6,993 bases of DNA, taken from Microcaldota archaeon. GTDB lineage: Archaea; Micrarchaeota; Micrarchaeia; Micrarchaeales; Micrarchaeaceae. Positions within the stretch are counted from its first letter, which is position 1. Each line of letters begins with the position of its first letter. Position numbers and translations under genes: made by a program. The stretch is from the NCBI GenBank assembly GCA_021850375.1, contig JAJZLZ010000063.1:1-6993 (forward strand), written 5' to 3'. The notes below the pieces were generated by a model, which was given only the letters and a program-made list of their open reading frames with translations, ran no database searches and was not told the DNA's origin. This document shows, piece after piece, positions 1 to 6,292 of this stretch.

Positions 1-82
1 TATACTGCTGCTAACTCTAATACTTCATCCACTAACTAATCTGATTGCAAATAGATTGAAATTAAAATCCGTGCCATGGTAG
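1..82 (+). CDS. Possible C-terminal end of a membrane protein (partial)
   Basis: In the frame beginning at base 2, 26 codons run from the window edge to a TAG stop at 80-82. The peptide starts with a hydrophobic run (ILLLTLILHPL) followed by TNLIANRLKLK, so a membrane helix is followed by a basic tail. That pattern is common at the cytoplasmic C-terminus of permeases, including phosphate-type ABC permeases, but the piece is too short to name. Another plus-strand frame stops at 37-39 and gives only 12 Asn/Ser/Thr-rich residues, so it is a weaker alternative. The upstream part lies outside the window. The reading rests only on the hydrophobic and basic pattern. Confidence 0.35.
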   Translation, partial: ILLLTLILHPLTNLIANRLKLKSVPW

Positions 83-120
83 CGCAAAAGCCTGATATGC
101 CGAAGGTAATTTAAACTCTC

Positions 121-141
121 TTCATAATAAATTATATAAAT
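121..141 (+). promoter_or_regulatory. AT-rich putative promoter of the MscL gene
   Basis: This stretch contains CATAATAA (123-130) and ATTATATAAAT (131-141), both resembling archaeal TATA elements. The first lies about 26 nt before the ATG at 152, which would suit a leaderless transcript. The second is only about 16 nt away, too close for a usual archaeal start. No Shine-Dalgarno-like sequence precedes the ATG. The exact element cannot be fixed because the whole stretch is AT-rich. Confidence 0.3.
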
Positions 142-151
142 AATTGATTGC

Positions 152-550
152 ATGTCACTAATATCCGAATTCACCAATTTTATATCAAAGGGGAACATAT
201 TAGACCTTGCCGTTGCGTTTGTGATCGGCGCGGCATTTAGCTCGCTTGTAACTGCACTTGTAACTGATATTATAATGCCTATAATAGGAATAGCTGGGCA
301 TGTGAACTTTTCTGCAATATCCTATACCATAAACGGAAGCACGTTCTATGTCGGCCTGTTTATAAATGCCGTAATCTCGTTTATAACCATCGCCCTTGCG
401 ATATTTATTTTTGTAGTAAAGCCGATAGAAAAGGCAAAGGCGCTAAAAAAGCAGCAGCAAGTTGCCCCAACAACAAAGAGCTGCCCGTACTGCATAGCCC
501 AAATACCAATCGCTGCGACGCGCTGCCAATTCTGCACGTCAAATCTTTAA
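152..550 (+). CDS. mscL: Large-conductance mechanosensitive channel (MscL) with C-terminal zinc ribbon
   Basis: The 132-residue product should be a homo-oligomeric membrane pore that opens under membrane tension and releases solutes during hypo-osmotic shock. The N-terminus matches the MscL family: a short amphipathic start (SEFTNFISKGN) leads into TM1, DLAVAFVIGAAFSSLVTALV, then DIIMPIIG, which is the most conserved stretch. A short extracellular loop (about residues 48-64) contains the sequon N61-G-S. TM2 covers about 66-89 and is followed by the basic segment KPIEKAKALKK. The tail carries C111-x2-C114-x10-C125-x2-C128, a zinc-ribbon knuckle replacing the usual helical bundle. Similar Cys-rich tails occur in some other MscL proteins, so this is a known variant. 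The length is normal. The start at 152 is supported because the family motif begins within ten residues. It stands alone and does not clearly belong to the ABC locus. Confidence 0.93.
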   Translation: MSLISEFTNFISKGNILDLAVAFVIGAAFSSLVTALVTDIIMPIIGIAGHVNFSAISYTINGSTFYVGLFINAVISFITIALAIFIFVVKPIEKAKALKKQQQVAPTTKSCPYCIAQIPIAATRCQFCTSNL

Positions 551-652
551 TACAAAAAAAAGCCAACGCGATTTATATGCGAGGAATGCCATTTAGCTAT
601 TTTGATATAAACGAACTGCCGCAAAGCAGCCGTGTGTGCGCGAGTTATGATA

Positions 653-674
653 TTTATATTTTGCCTTATATAAA
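653..674 (+). promoter_or_regulatory. Putative TATA region upstream of the AAA_assoc_C gene
   Basis: Two TATA-like elements lie here: TTTATATT (653-660) and TTATATAAA (666-674). The first is centred about 33 nt before the ATG at 690, which would give a leader of a few bases. The second is about 20 nt away. No Shine-Dalgarno-like site is visible before the ATG, which fits a leaderless or nearly leaderless message. Which box is used is undecided. Confidence 0.4.
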
Positions 675-689
675 CTATCGGTTTAATTC

Positions 690-1184
690 ATGAAATTTTT
701 TCCGCTTGATGTAGGTGTCAGCGAAATACGCGGCATAATAGACATAATAAAGGATAACGGCAATGCCATGGAAGTATCGAAGCTGGCCGAGGAGACGGAT
801 GATGAGATAGACGATCTTTTTCCTCTGCTTGATGCGGGGGTTCTTTTAGGTCTGTGCAAAATAAGTAAAGGGAATGTTGTCTTAACTAAAAAAGGCGTTC
901 TTTTAGACCAGCACAATGCAAAGGATATATTTTCCGATGCATTAAGGCACATAGAGCCGTTTAAGAGCGTGCTAAGCCTGTTGAAGTCAAAGGATAAGAT
1001 GAGTGCAAATGAGATTGCGGATGCGCTTTTACGAAGGGGCATATCTTATAATTCTGATAGGATAACAAATGAAGAGCTAATCAGCGGGCTGCTTACACGA
1101 TGGTCCATAACAAACCACATACTATCATATGATCAAGAATCCGGATTATGGGAGATCTATAAAAGAGCGGCGAACGGGCAGTAG
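690..1184 (+). CDS. Stand-alone AAA-associated C-terminal domain protein (ABC ATPase accessory)
   Basis: The 164-residue soluble protein has the overall pattern of the AAA_assoc_C family (PF09821 as I recall it). That domain is normally the C-terminal half of long NitT/TauT-like ABC ATPases. Family-like points are FPLDVGVSEIRGIIDII at the start, the segment KLAEETDDEIDDLFPLLDAG (31-50) followed by VLLGL, VVLTKKG (63-69) and, near the end, LLTRWSITNHILSYD (134-148). Both halves look winged-helix-like: helices about 28-54 with a wing at 57-68, then helices about 104-140 with a strand pair at 143-156. No nucleotide-binding motif or membrane segment is present. The likely partner is the ABC ATPase at 2849-3589, which ends where this domain would normally follow. 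The gene is on the opposite strand and converges on the ABC operon with 38 bp between stops. The inferred role is ATPase regulation or sensing; direct DNA binding is the alternative. Confidence 0.75.
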   Translation: MKFFPLDVGVSEIRGIIDIIKDNGNAMEVSKLAEETDDEIDDLFPLLDAGVLLGLCKISKGNVVLTKKGVLLDQHNAKDIFSDALRHIEPFKSVLSLLKSKDKMSANEIADALLRRGISYNSDRITNEELISGLLTRWSITNHILSYDQESGLWEIYKRAANGQ

Positions 1185-1222
1185 GCTTAATTTATATGCC
1201 GCGCTTTTCAAATTCGTTATTT

Positions 1223-2836
1223 CTATTTGCTATTATTGTTTAGCTTTAGCACGAATGCGCTTCCGTTATATGCGTATAGGGTATATGAGCTATTGAATTC
1301 TAATGTATTATTTACTATTTTTGCCCCCGTGAAGTTGATAAAGTCTGGAACCTGGTTGTTTGATAATGCATTCAGGCTTATATTGTAGTTGAAGTCTGCA
1401 AGTATATACTGGGGCATAAAGTATGTACCACCTATATTATCGCCGCCTTTTGACAGTGATACTATTGTGCTATTATATGTTCCTCCGGGAAGCGACTCAT
1501 AATATTGCCTATTAGACAGATGGGGCATAGTGAAGAAAGGAGCCATGACGCTGGCATTCTTCGGTATGATATTGACCATTGAGTTGAGCTGTTCTATTTG
1601 CCTTGATTGCGCATGATTTGTATAAAACAAAAACGCCTGCACCATGCTATAGACGTTTTTTGAGTATATAAAATGAAATGATAGCGCAAGCAAAATAAGC
1701 GAGATTATAAGCGCAGACCACACCATATAATTTTCATATTTCCTTGCCCATTTTATGAAAGATAATTTCGTGTGCTCGTGCCTGTGGTGCATAGAACGAA
1801 GTGCAAGAATTGCGGATACAAAAACGCCCCCTATGACAAATCCATAGTATTGGTTGAAAATGAATATAAAGTTTACATTTTTCACTACAAAAGCTTCAAC
1901 AAGCCAGGGCGATGCGAATATAATCGTAAATATAGGATCTAAGATGCCCGCAAAGCCAAAACCTAAAAATACTATGGCGAGCGCGTATATGATATACCAT
2001 GCAAATCCATAATATGCGCCGCGTTGCGCCTGGCCATTTAAGGCAGATGCGAACGCGCTTATCTGGCTGCCCGCTGCAGGTATAACCCTGCTTAGCACCG
2101 GGAGATTTTTATATGCTCCAATTGCATACTGCGATGCAAGGTAATGCACTACAAAGCCATATAATGCATAAATTGCAATTGAGCTAATTAGAATTACAAG
2201 CGAATACGCAATCCAGCTGCGCCTAGACTCTATTGGCTCCCTGAATATGCCATAGAGCAAAAGCCCCGCTCCAAGCGACATGCCAATTAGCGGGGCCGCG
2301 TCCATTGAGCCTAAAAGAAGGGCTAGAGACAACAGGAAGAATTTAAATCTGCGCAACACAAGGAAGTAAAAGGTCAGCATTACGAATATCGGTATGAATG
2401 CCTCGGCGTGGAAATCAAATACAAGCATGCCGTGCATGCCCGGATTTAGCAAGAACGCCGCGGAGATAATTAGTGCGAATTTATTATTGCCTAAGAGATC
2501 TTGGACTATAAAGAATGCTGCTAGTCCGGTAAGCGACAATAAAATTGCCTGTATTATAAGCAGTGTAATCGGAGATTGGGCAAGATAATATATCGGGAGC
2601 AGCACTATAAGGTCCGGGGCTATATGGTTTGCAAATATTATATACTGCAGCCCGTGGAATGCAGATGGGTAGTGTATATGATAATACATGTCAAAGTTGA
2701 ACTGCCCAAGGTCTGTATACTCATGGTATACTCCGTATGCATTGGCCGCAAAGGCAGACCAGTACAGTATGCTTATAACGCACAGCGCAATTGCCGCCGC
2801 GGCGTATTTATCGCGTATAATCTCATTTATTTTCAT
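1223..2836 (-). CDS. DUF2079 family polytopic membrane protein
   Basis: The 537-residue protein has many hydrophobic segments in residues 10-395, then a polar extracytoplasmic tail of about 140 residues. DUF2079 (PF09852) hallmarks are visible: YTDLGQF (40-46), NH in FANHIAPDL (68-76), LPIYYL, LLIIQAILLSLTG, LNPGMHGMLVFDFHAEAF (130-147), NQYYGFVIG (328-336), IPKNASV and PHLSNR (438-443) followed by YILADFNYN. The fold resembles GT-C enzymes that use lipid-linked sugars, but no activity is established. The spot where I expect a Lys-Glu-Asp-like triplet reads SMDAAP (177-182), keeping only the Asp. Eight N-x-S/T sequons (N427, 455, 485, 501, 509, 515, 524, 534) all lie in the tail and none in the membrane part, which fits a glycosylated outer domain. 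It starts 12 nt after the ATPase stop and is almost certainly co-transcribed with the ABC genes. The sequence before the ATG (GCGGATTAA) is only a weak ribosome-binding site. Confidence 0.85.
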   Translation of the reverse strand: MKINEIIRDKYAAAAIALCVISILYWSAFAANAYGVYHEYTDLGQFNFDMYYHIHYPSAFHGLQYIIFANHIAPDLIVLLPIYYLAQSPITLLIIQAILLSLTGLAAFFIVQDLLGNNKFALIISAAFLLNPGMHGMLVFDFHAEAFIPIFVMLTFYFLVLRRFKFFLLSLALLLGSMDAAPLIGMSLGAGLLLYGIFREPIESRRSWIAYSLVILISSIAIYALYGFVVHYLASQYAIGAYKNLPVLSRVIPAAGSQISAFASALNGQAQRGAYYGFAWYIIYALAIVFLGFGFAGILDPIFTIIFASPWLVEAFVVKNVNFIFIFNQYYGFVIGGVFVSAILALRSMHHRHEHTKLSFIKWARKYENYMVWSALIISLILLALSFHFIYSKNVYSMVQAFLFYTNHAQSRQIEQLNSMVNIIPKNASVMAPFFTMPHLSNRQYYESLPGGTYNSTIVSLSKGGDNIGGTYFMPQYILADFNYNISLNALSNNQVPDFINFTGAKIVNNTLEFNSSYTLYAYNGSAFVLKLNNNSK

Positions 2837-2848
2837 TTAATCCGCATA

Positions 2849-3589
2849 TTATTTTGTTAATGACAAATATAGGCTGTCAACGTTCTTTATAAACTCTTTT
2901 GTGTGCCTGTTGCGGGGATAGCTCATGTCAATATCCTTTATCTCCTTTACAATGGTGGGCTTGTTTGATAAAACAATAATTCTATCTGACATCTGCACCG
3001 CCTCTTCCACGTTGTGGGTGACCATTAAAACCAGGCTTACCGGTATATCCTTTGAATTTAGCATGGATCGTATGTCGTTTCTAAGGGTGTTTGCAGTCAG
3101 CTCATCTAGTGAGCTGAACGGTTCGTCCATCAAAAGAACGCTCGGCTCCTGCGCGATTGCGCGTGCGATTCCGACGCGCTGTTTCATGCCTCCGCTGAGC
3201 ACATTCGGGTATGCGTTCTCAAAACCCTCAAGGCCGAACTTGATAAGCAGCTTATGTGCGCTGTCGCGTCTTTTGTCCTCATCCATATCAAAGTATGACA
3301 GCCCTAGCTCCACATTCTCCATGTTTGTAAGCCATGGCAATAGTGCGAAATCCTGAAATACAAAGGAGATATCCTTAATCGGTTTTGTTATCTTTTTGTT
3401 AATGTATGTAACTGTGCCTGATGTTGGGGGCAAAAGCCCAGCTATTATGCGCAGCATGGTGCTCTTGCCGCAGCCAGAGGGGCCTATGACTGAGACGAAG
3501 CTGTTTTTGTTTACTTCAAATGATATGTTATGTATTATCTGCGCTCCGCCAATTTCAAGGCGCATTTTGTTGATGTTTAATATGCCCAT
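2849..3589 (-). CDS. ABC transporter ATP-binding protein, NitT/TauT (SsuB/TauB-like) type
   Basis: The 246-residue cytoplasmic ATPase should drive the fused permease encoded just upstream. All catalytic motifs are intact: Walker A GPSGCGKST (36-44), Q-loop Gln79 in VFQDFALLPW, signature LSGGMKQR (131-138), Walker B VLLMDEP (151-157), D-loop SSLD (159-162) and H-loop His192 in MVTHNVEEAV. The tail motif YPRNRHTKEF (224-233) resembles the PRxR-type end of the nitrate/sulfonate/taurine ATPases. It has the length of the bare nucleotide-binding domain, so the C-terminal AAA-associated domain carried by many relatives is absent; a separate gene at 690-1184 encodes one. It lies 9 nt downstream of the permease stop, with a good Shine-Dalgarno-like AGGAAG before the ATG. 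The substrate cannot be read from the ATPase; nitrate, sulfonate and bicarbonate labels common for this family are only by homology. Confidence 0.92.
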   Translation of the reverse strand: MGILNINKMRLEIGGAQIIHNISFEVNKNSFVSVIGPSGCGKSTMLRIIAGLLPPTSGTVTYINKKITKPIKDISFVFQDFALLPWLTNMENVELGLSYFDMDEDKRRDSAHKLLIKFGLEGFENAYPNVLSGGMKQRVGIARAIAQEPSVLLMDEPFSSLDELTANTLRNDIRSMLNSKDIPVSLVLMVTHNVEEAVQMSDRIIVLSNKPTIVKEIKDIDMSYPRNRHTKEFIKNVDSLYLSLTK

Positions 3590-3594
3590 ATAAA

Positions 3595-3600
3595 CTTCCT
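3595..3600 (-). promoter_or_regulatory. Ribosome-binding site of the ABC ATPase gene
   Basis: On the minus strand AGGAAG lies 5 nt before the ATG at 3589 and overlaps the TAG stop of the permease gene (3601-3599). This is the best Shine-Dalgarno-like site in the window. Its presence at an internal operon gene, contrasted with its absence at first genes, fits the archaeal pattern of leaderless first genes. It also suggests that permease and ATPase translation are coupled. Confidence 0.6.
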
Positions 3601-5179
3601 ATTTGTATACCGATTCAATTCTGCTATATAACCTCTTCCAAAAGAGCCTGTTGATTAATATTATAACAATCGTAAGGTTTATCAAACCTAACATCATGAT
3701 CCATATGTTGTTGTTTGCAAGGGATACGTCCAGGAGTTTGCCAAGCCCTATATTTACCTCGGTTATGACATTGCCGTTGCCTATCACTGTACTGGTAAAT
3801 CTCTCTGCTACGATGCTAGCATTCCATTCGGCCGCGATTGCTGTGACTCCGCCAGTAATAAACCCTGGAAGTATTGACTTTAGATAAATCTCCTTCCATG
3901 CGCGCCATCCTTTGACTCCAAATATGCTCTTGACCTCGAAGACGCTCGGGGATATTTGGCTTTTCATGGCAAACATGCTAAATATCATATACCAAATTCC
4001 GGATATGAAAAATACCACAAATGCGACGATGTTTCCGTTGCCTTTGAGTGCGATAACTATTATTGGCAGCAGTATCGTGGCCGGTATGCTGGCTAGTATC
4101 TGAAACAACGTAAGATAGCTTGAGCTGCGTTTTGAGATGTAGATAAGGTATATACTGACTGGTATTGTTATTAGAGCGATTGCAAGAAATGCCAGCCATA
4201 TGCGCGCAAGTGAAAACAACATAGCGACAAGTATGTTATATTCGTCATAAGCGACCCTAATATTGAAGTATACATATATAATTGCGGCTAATGCCGCTAG
4301 TGCATATATGATATGTTTTGCGTTGGTTTTTTTACTATCTGCCGCATTTTGAGTGGGTATTTGCGCCTCTTTTTTAATTTTCTTTAAATTAGCAGATTTT
4401 ACGCTTGTGTGCGAGCTGCTCCTAGCGATGCTACGCATTTGCCTGTTTATTGCAAGAAACAGCGGGGCAAATGCCCTGCTCATCTGCCTAGAAGCATTGC
4501 TCTCTTTTTTATATCCGCTGATGTGGCGCTTGAAGCGCCTCTCCATGTAGCTAAATAGCGTGAATCTCGTTACAACTACAAAGCATATAAACACCAAAAT
4601 TCCAAGCGCATACGCATAAGTGTTTCCCGAGAATGCAAGATTCGTCAAAGCTACGCCTATTCCGTGCTTTACCGCATAGTTTGCGCTTCCTGTCGAGAAT
4701 ATCTCGCTGGTAACCAGATAAAATAATCCTATGGCCCAAGAGAGCATCGATTGCTCAACCATAACAGGCAGGCTTGCCGGGATGTATACCTTTCGCAGCA
4801 TGTTTATTCCAGATATGTTGAAAATCTTAGACATCTCCAAAAATTCGCTGGGAAGCGTTTTTATTACCTGATACACTCCAAATGCTATGTTCCAGAGCAT
4901 GCTGGTTATTATAAGAATTATCACTGCTGCATTTATGCCTACATATCCTGGCAGCGTTGCGACAAAAATGTATATGACAAAAGGGAAGAAAGCAAGTATC
5001 GGCAGAGTCTGCAGGATGTCAAGTATTGGTATTAGTATGCGCTCAATTCTCTTTGACGTGGCGGCCATTATACCTAGCGCAAGCCCGATAAACATCGAAG
5101 CGGCAAGTGCGATAAGCATGCGCAGCCATGACATTGTGGTGTCATATATTAGCGAGTAGAGAACTGCAAGCACATCCAT
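3599..5179 (-). CDS. ABC transporter permease with two fused transmembrane domains
   Basis: The product is an integral membrane permease of 526 residues made of two tandem BPD_transp_1-type domains. Domain 1 spans about residues 15-215, with its coupling (EAA-like) loop at EFLEMSKIFNISGINMLRKV and YIP (about 112-134). A polar, basic linker follows (about 216-285, rich in Lys/Arg/Ser). Domain 2 spans about 288-520, with the loop EVKSIFGVKGWRAW to SILP (about 415-438) and the family-typical EWNASIVAERF and RLFWKRLY near the end. Such double permeases accompany NitT/TauT-like ATPases that carry AAA-associated domains, and the set often lacks a recognisable binding protein, as here. I chose Met at 5179. 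The frame stays open to an ATG at 5359, but those 60 extra residues lie antisense to the first strand-helix region of the divergent glycosyltransferase and look unlike a membrane-protein N-terminus. A TATA-like box sits 26 nt upstream of the chosen start. It is the first gene of the three-gene operon. Confidence 0.88.
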   Translation of the reverse strand: MDVLAVLYSLIYDTTMSWLRMLIALAASMFIGLALGIMAATSKRIERILIPILDILQTLPILAFFPFVIYIFVATLPGYVGINAAVIILIITSMLWNIAFGVYQVIKTLPSEFLEMSKIFNISGINMLRKVYIPASLPVMVEQSMLSWAIGLFYLVTSEIFSTGSANYAVKHGIGVALTNLAFSGNTYAYALGILVFICFVVVTRFTLFSYMERRFKRHISGYKKESNASRQMSRAFAPLFLAINRQMRSIARSSSHTSVKSANLKKIKKEAQIPTQNAADSKKTNAKHIIYALAALAAIIYVYFNIRVAYDEYNILVAMLFSLARIWLAFLAIALITIPVSIYLIYISKRSSSYLTLFQILASIPATILLPIIVIALKGNGNIVAFVVFFISGIWYMIFSMFAMKSQISPSVFEVKSIFGVKGWRAWKEIYLKSILPGFITGGVTAIAAEWNASIVAERFTSTVIGNGNVITEVNIGLGKLLDVSLANNNIWIMMLGLINLTIVIILINRLFWKRLYSRIESVYK

Positions 5180-5202
5180 GCTAAAACATACGATGGAAAA
5201 GG

Positions 5203-5208
5203 ATATAA
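5203..5208. promoter_or_regulatory. Shared, symmetric TATA element of the divergent permease and GT2 genes
   Basis: The hexamer ATATAA on plus (TTATAT on minus) is centred at 5205.5. That is exactly midway between the permease ATG (first base 5179, minus) and the preferred GT2 ATG (first base 5232, plus), 26.5 nt from each. This is the spacing expected between an archaeal TATA box and a transcription start, so both messages could be leaderless. On the plus side it is preceded by purine-rich GGAAAAGG (5195-5202), a plausible BRE. On the minus side the preceding bases are less BRE-like, so the two directions may differ in strength. Function is inferred from position and sequence only. Confidence 0.6.
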
Positions 5209-5231
5209 GCTCTAGTTTACAAATTGCTCTG

Positions 5232-6278
5232 ATGTCAAACCCCAAAATATCCGCCCTAATATTCTCAAGGGATGCGCCGGATACTACAATTGATTTAGCA
5301 AAAGACATATACGAAATCGTAGACGAGATTGTGATTGTTGACTGCAGCGTTAAGGTCAAATATAAAATTCTACATGAAAAGTTTGAGGGGTTAAAAAAGG
5401 TGAAGCTGTTTCATACTATGGCCCTGGGCTATGCGGATCCGATGCGCGCATTCGGGCTTGAAAAATGCACAAAGGAGTGGATACTATACATAGATACGGA
5501 CGAGCGCCTGAGCGCAGATTTGAAGCGCGATCTGCGAAGCATAATATCAAATGGGCATGCCGCCGCCTACCAGCTGAAAAGATATGAAAATTGCAGCAAG
5601 TCGTCTAATCTTGATGAATTTTTCACATGGCAGACCCGCATATACCAAAAGGATAGGGTCAAATATTTAGGTATAACCCACGAGCAGCCGATTATTCATG
5701 GCATAACCCAGAGGGTATATGATAATGGGGCATTTTTGCTTCATGTGAATGAGCTGCGCCAGCGCTTTGGCAACGAATACAGCAAAATGGATATCTTTGA
5801 GCGCTTCTCCTACGAGAACTACAAGGCGCGAATGCTTGATTATCTGTCTAAGGTCATCTCGCCCGGCAAGATCGCCAAAAACACTACGCTGGGCAGAATG
5901 GTTCGGGTGATGATATTTGCATCCCAACATCTCGCATTCAGGAAAAGCGATGAGGAGATATCTTATGTTGACTACCTGTTTTTAAGCATGGTGCGAAATG
6001 CCGCATATGGCATAATATCAAAGAAAATTAATCCTATAGGAATAATATCCGGCGCAATGGGAAATGCAAACAGGATAGCGCAGCTGCGCCAGGATGATGA
6101 GGACAACACATATTTTGATATAGCGCAAAAAATAAACAGCATAGGCGTGATAAAATATTTGATGCTTGATGACATTAAAGTCGTCGATGCGCTTTCAAGG
6201 AAATACGAATGGGAGCAGGGAGGAATAGATCTGCTGCTAAGGCTGTTATTAGAGCGCCATAATGGCAAATATCCATAA
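5232..6278 (+). CDS. Family 2 (GT-A fold) glycosyltransferase
   Basis: The 348-residue cytoplasmic or membrane-associated enzyme is expected to transfer a sugar from a nucleotide-sugar donor. From the start at 5232 the order is first strand KISALIFSRD (residues 4-13), helix, second strand IVDEIVIVDCS (about 29-39), then WILYIDTDERL (83-93) with the DxD-type metal and donor site DTDE, and later KYLGITHEQP (about 144-153), matching the G-x-x-HE motif of WaaE/WcaA-like GT2 enzymes. The last 130 residues are mainly helical and of unknown role. ATGs at 5178 and 5193 are also in frame. I prefer 5232 because the first strand begins four residues later, as is usual for GT2, and because a TATA-like box lies 26 nt upstream. 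The 5178 start would overlap the divergent permease start codon. It is convergent with the AglB/STT3-like gene, which suggests a role in glycan assembly for protein N-glycosylation. Its acceptor is unknown. Confidence 0.85.
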   Translation: MSNPKISALIFSRDAPDTTIDLAKDIYEIVDEIVIVDCSVKVKYKILHEKFEGLKKVKLFHTMALGYADPMRAFGLEKCTKEWILYIDTDERLSADLKRDLRSIISNGHAAAYQLKRYENCSKSSNLDEFFTWQTRIYQKDRVKYLGITHEQPIIHGITQRVYDNGAFLLHVNELRQRFGNEYSKMDIFERFSYENYKARMLDYLSKVISPGKIAKNTTLGRMVRVMIFASQHLAFRKSDEEISYVDYLFLSMVRNAAYGIISKKINPIGIISGAMGNANRIAQLRQDDEDNTYFDIAQKINSIGVIKYLMLDDIKVVDALSRKYEWEQGGIDLLLRLLLERHNGKYP

Positions 6279-6292
6279 CTAATATAGCTAAA

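Noticed and set aside
1..151. tRNA or other structured RNA before mscL
   Set aside because: No acceptor stem, T-loop or CCA-type end could be found. The sequence is better explained as the end of a coding frame followed by an AT-rich promoter.
1185..1222. Terminator or RNA element between the convergent stops of the AAA_assoc_C and DUF2079 genes
   Set aside because: Only 38 bp are available. There is no stable hairpin and no clear T-run on either strand within the gap. The TATT-rich stretch further on is the coding end of the DUF2079 gene.
2925..3356. 143-codon plus-strand ORF opposite the ABC ATPase, and similar long antisense frames at 683-1042 and 3603-3887
   Set aside because: They are mirror frames of well-supported genes with intact family motifs. 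Their translations are Ser-rich or show no domain pattern, and they have no promoter or ribosome-binding site of their own.
4525..4539. Perfect 7-bp inverted repeat GGCGCTT-G-AAGCGCC
   Set aside because: It lies inside the permease gene and is explained by the codons for Arg-Arg-Phe-Lys-Arg at a basic membrane-edge segment. The one-base loop is too tight for a stable hairpin, and the position gives no terminator role.
5178..5231. Longer GT2 start at 5178 (18 extra residues)
   Set aside because: The ATG overlaps the divergent permease start codon, and the extra residues would cover the TATA-like element. GT2 enzymes usually begin their first strand within a few residues of the start, which the 5232 ATG provides. 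It cannot be fully excluded.
5180..5359. N-terminal extension of the permease frame (60 residues up to an ATG at 5359)
   Set aside because: It is antisense to the start of the GT2 gene, including its first and second strand regions, and reads as Ser/Ile-rich sequence unlike a permease N-terminus. The start at 5179 places the first membrane segment normally and has a TATA-like box at the right distance.
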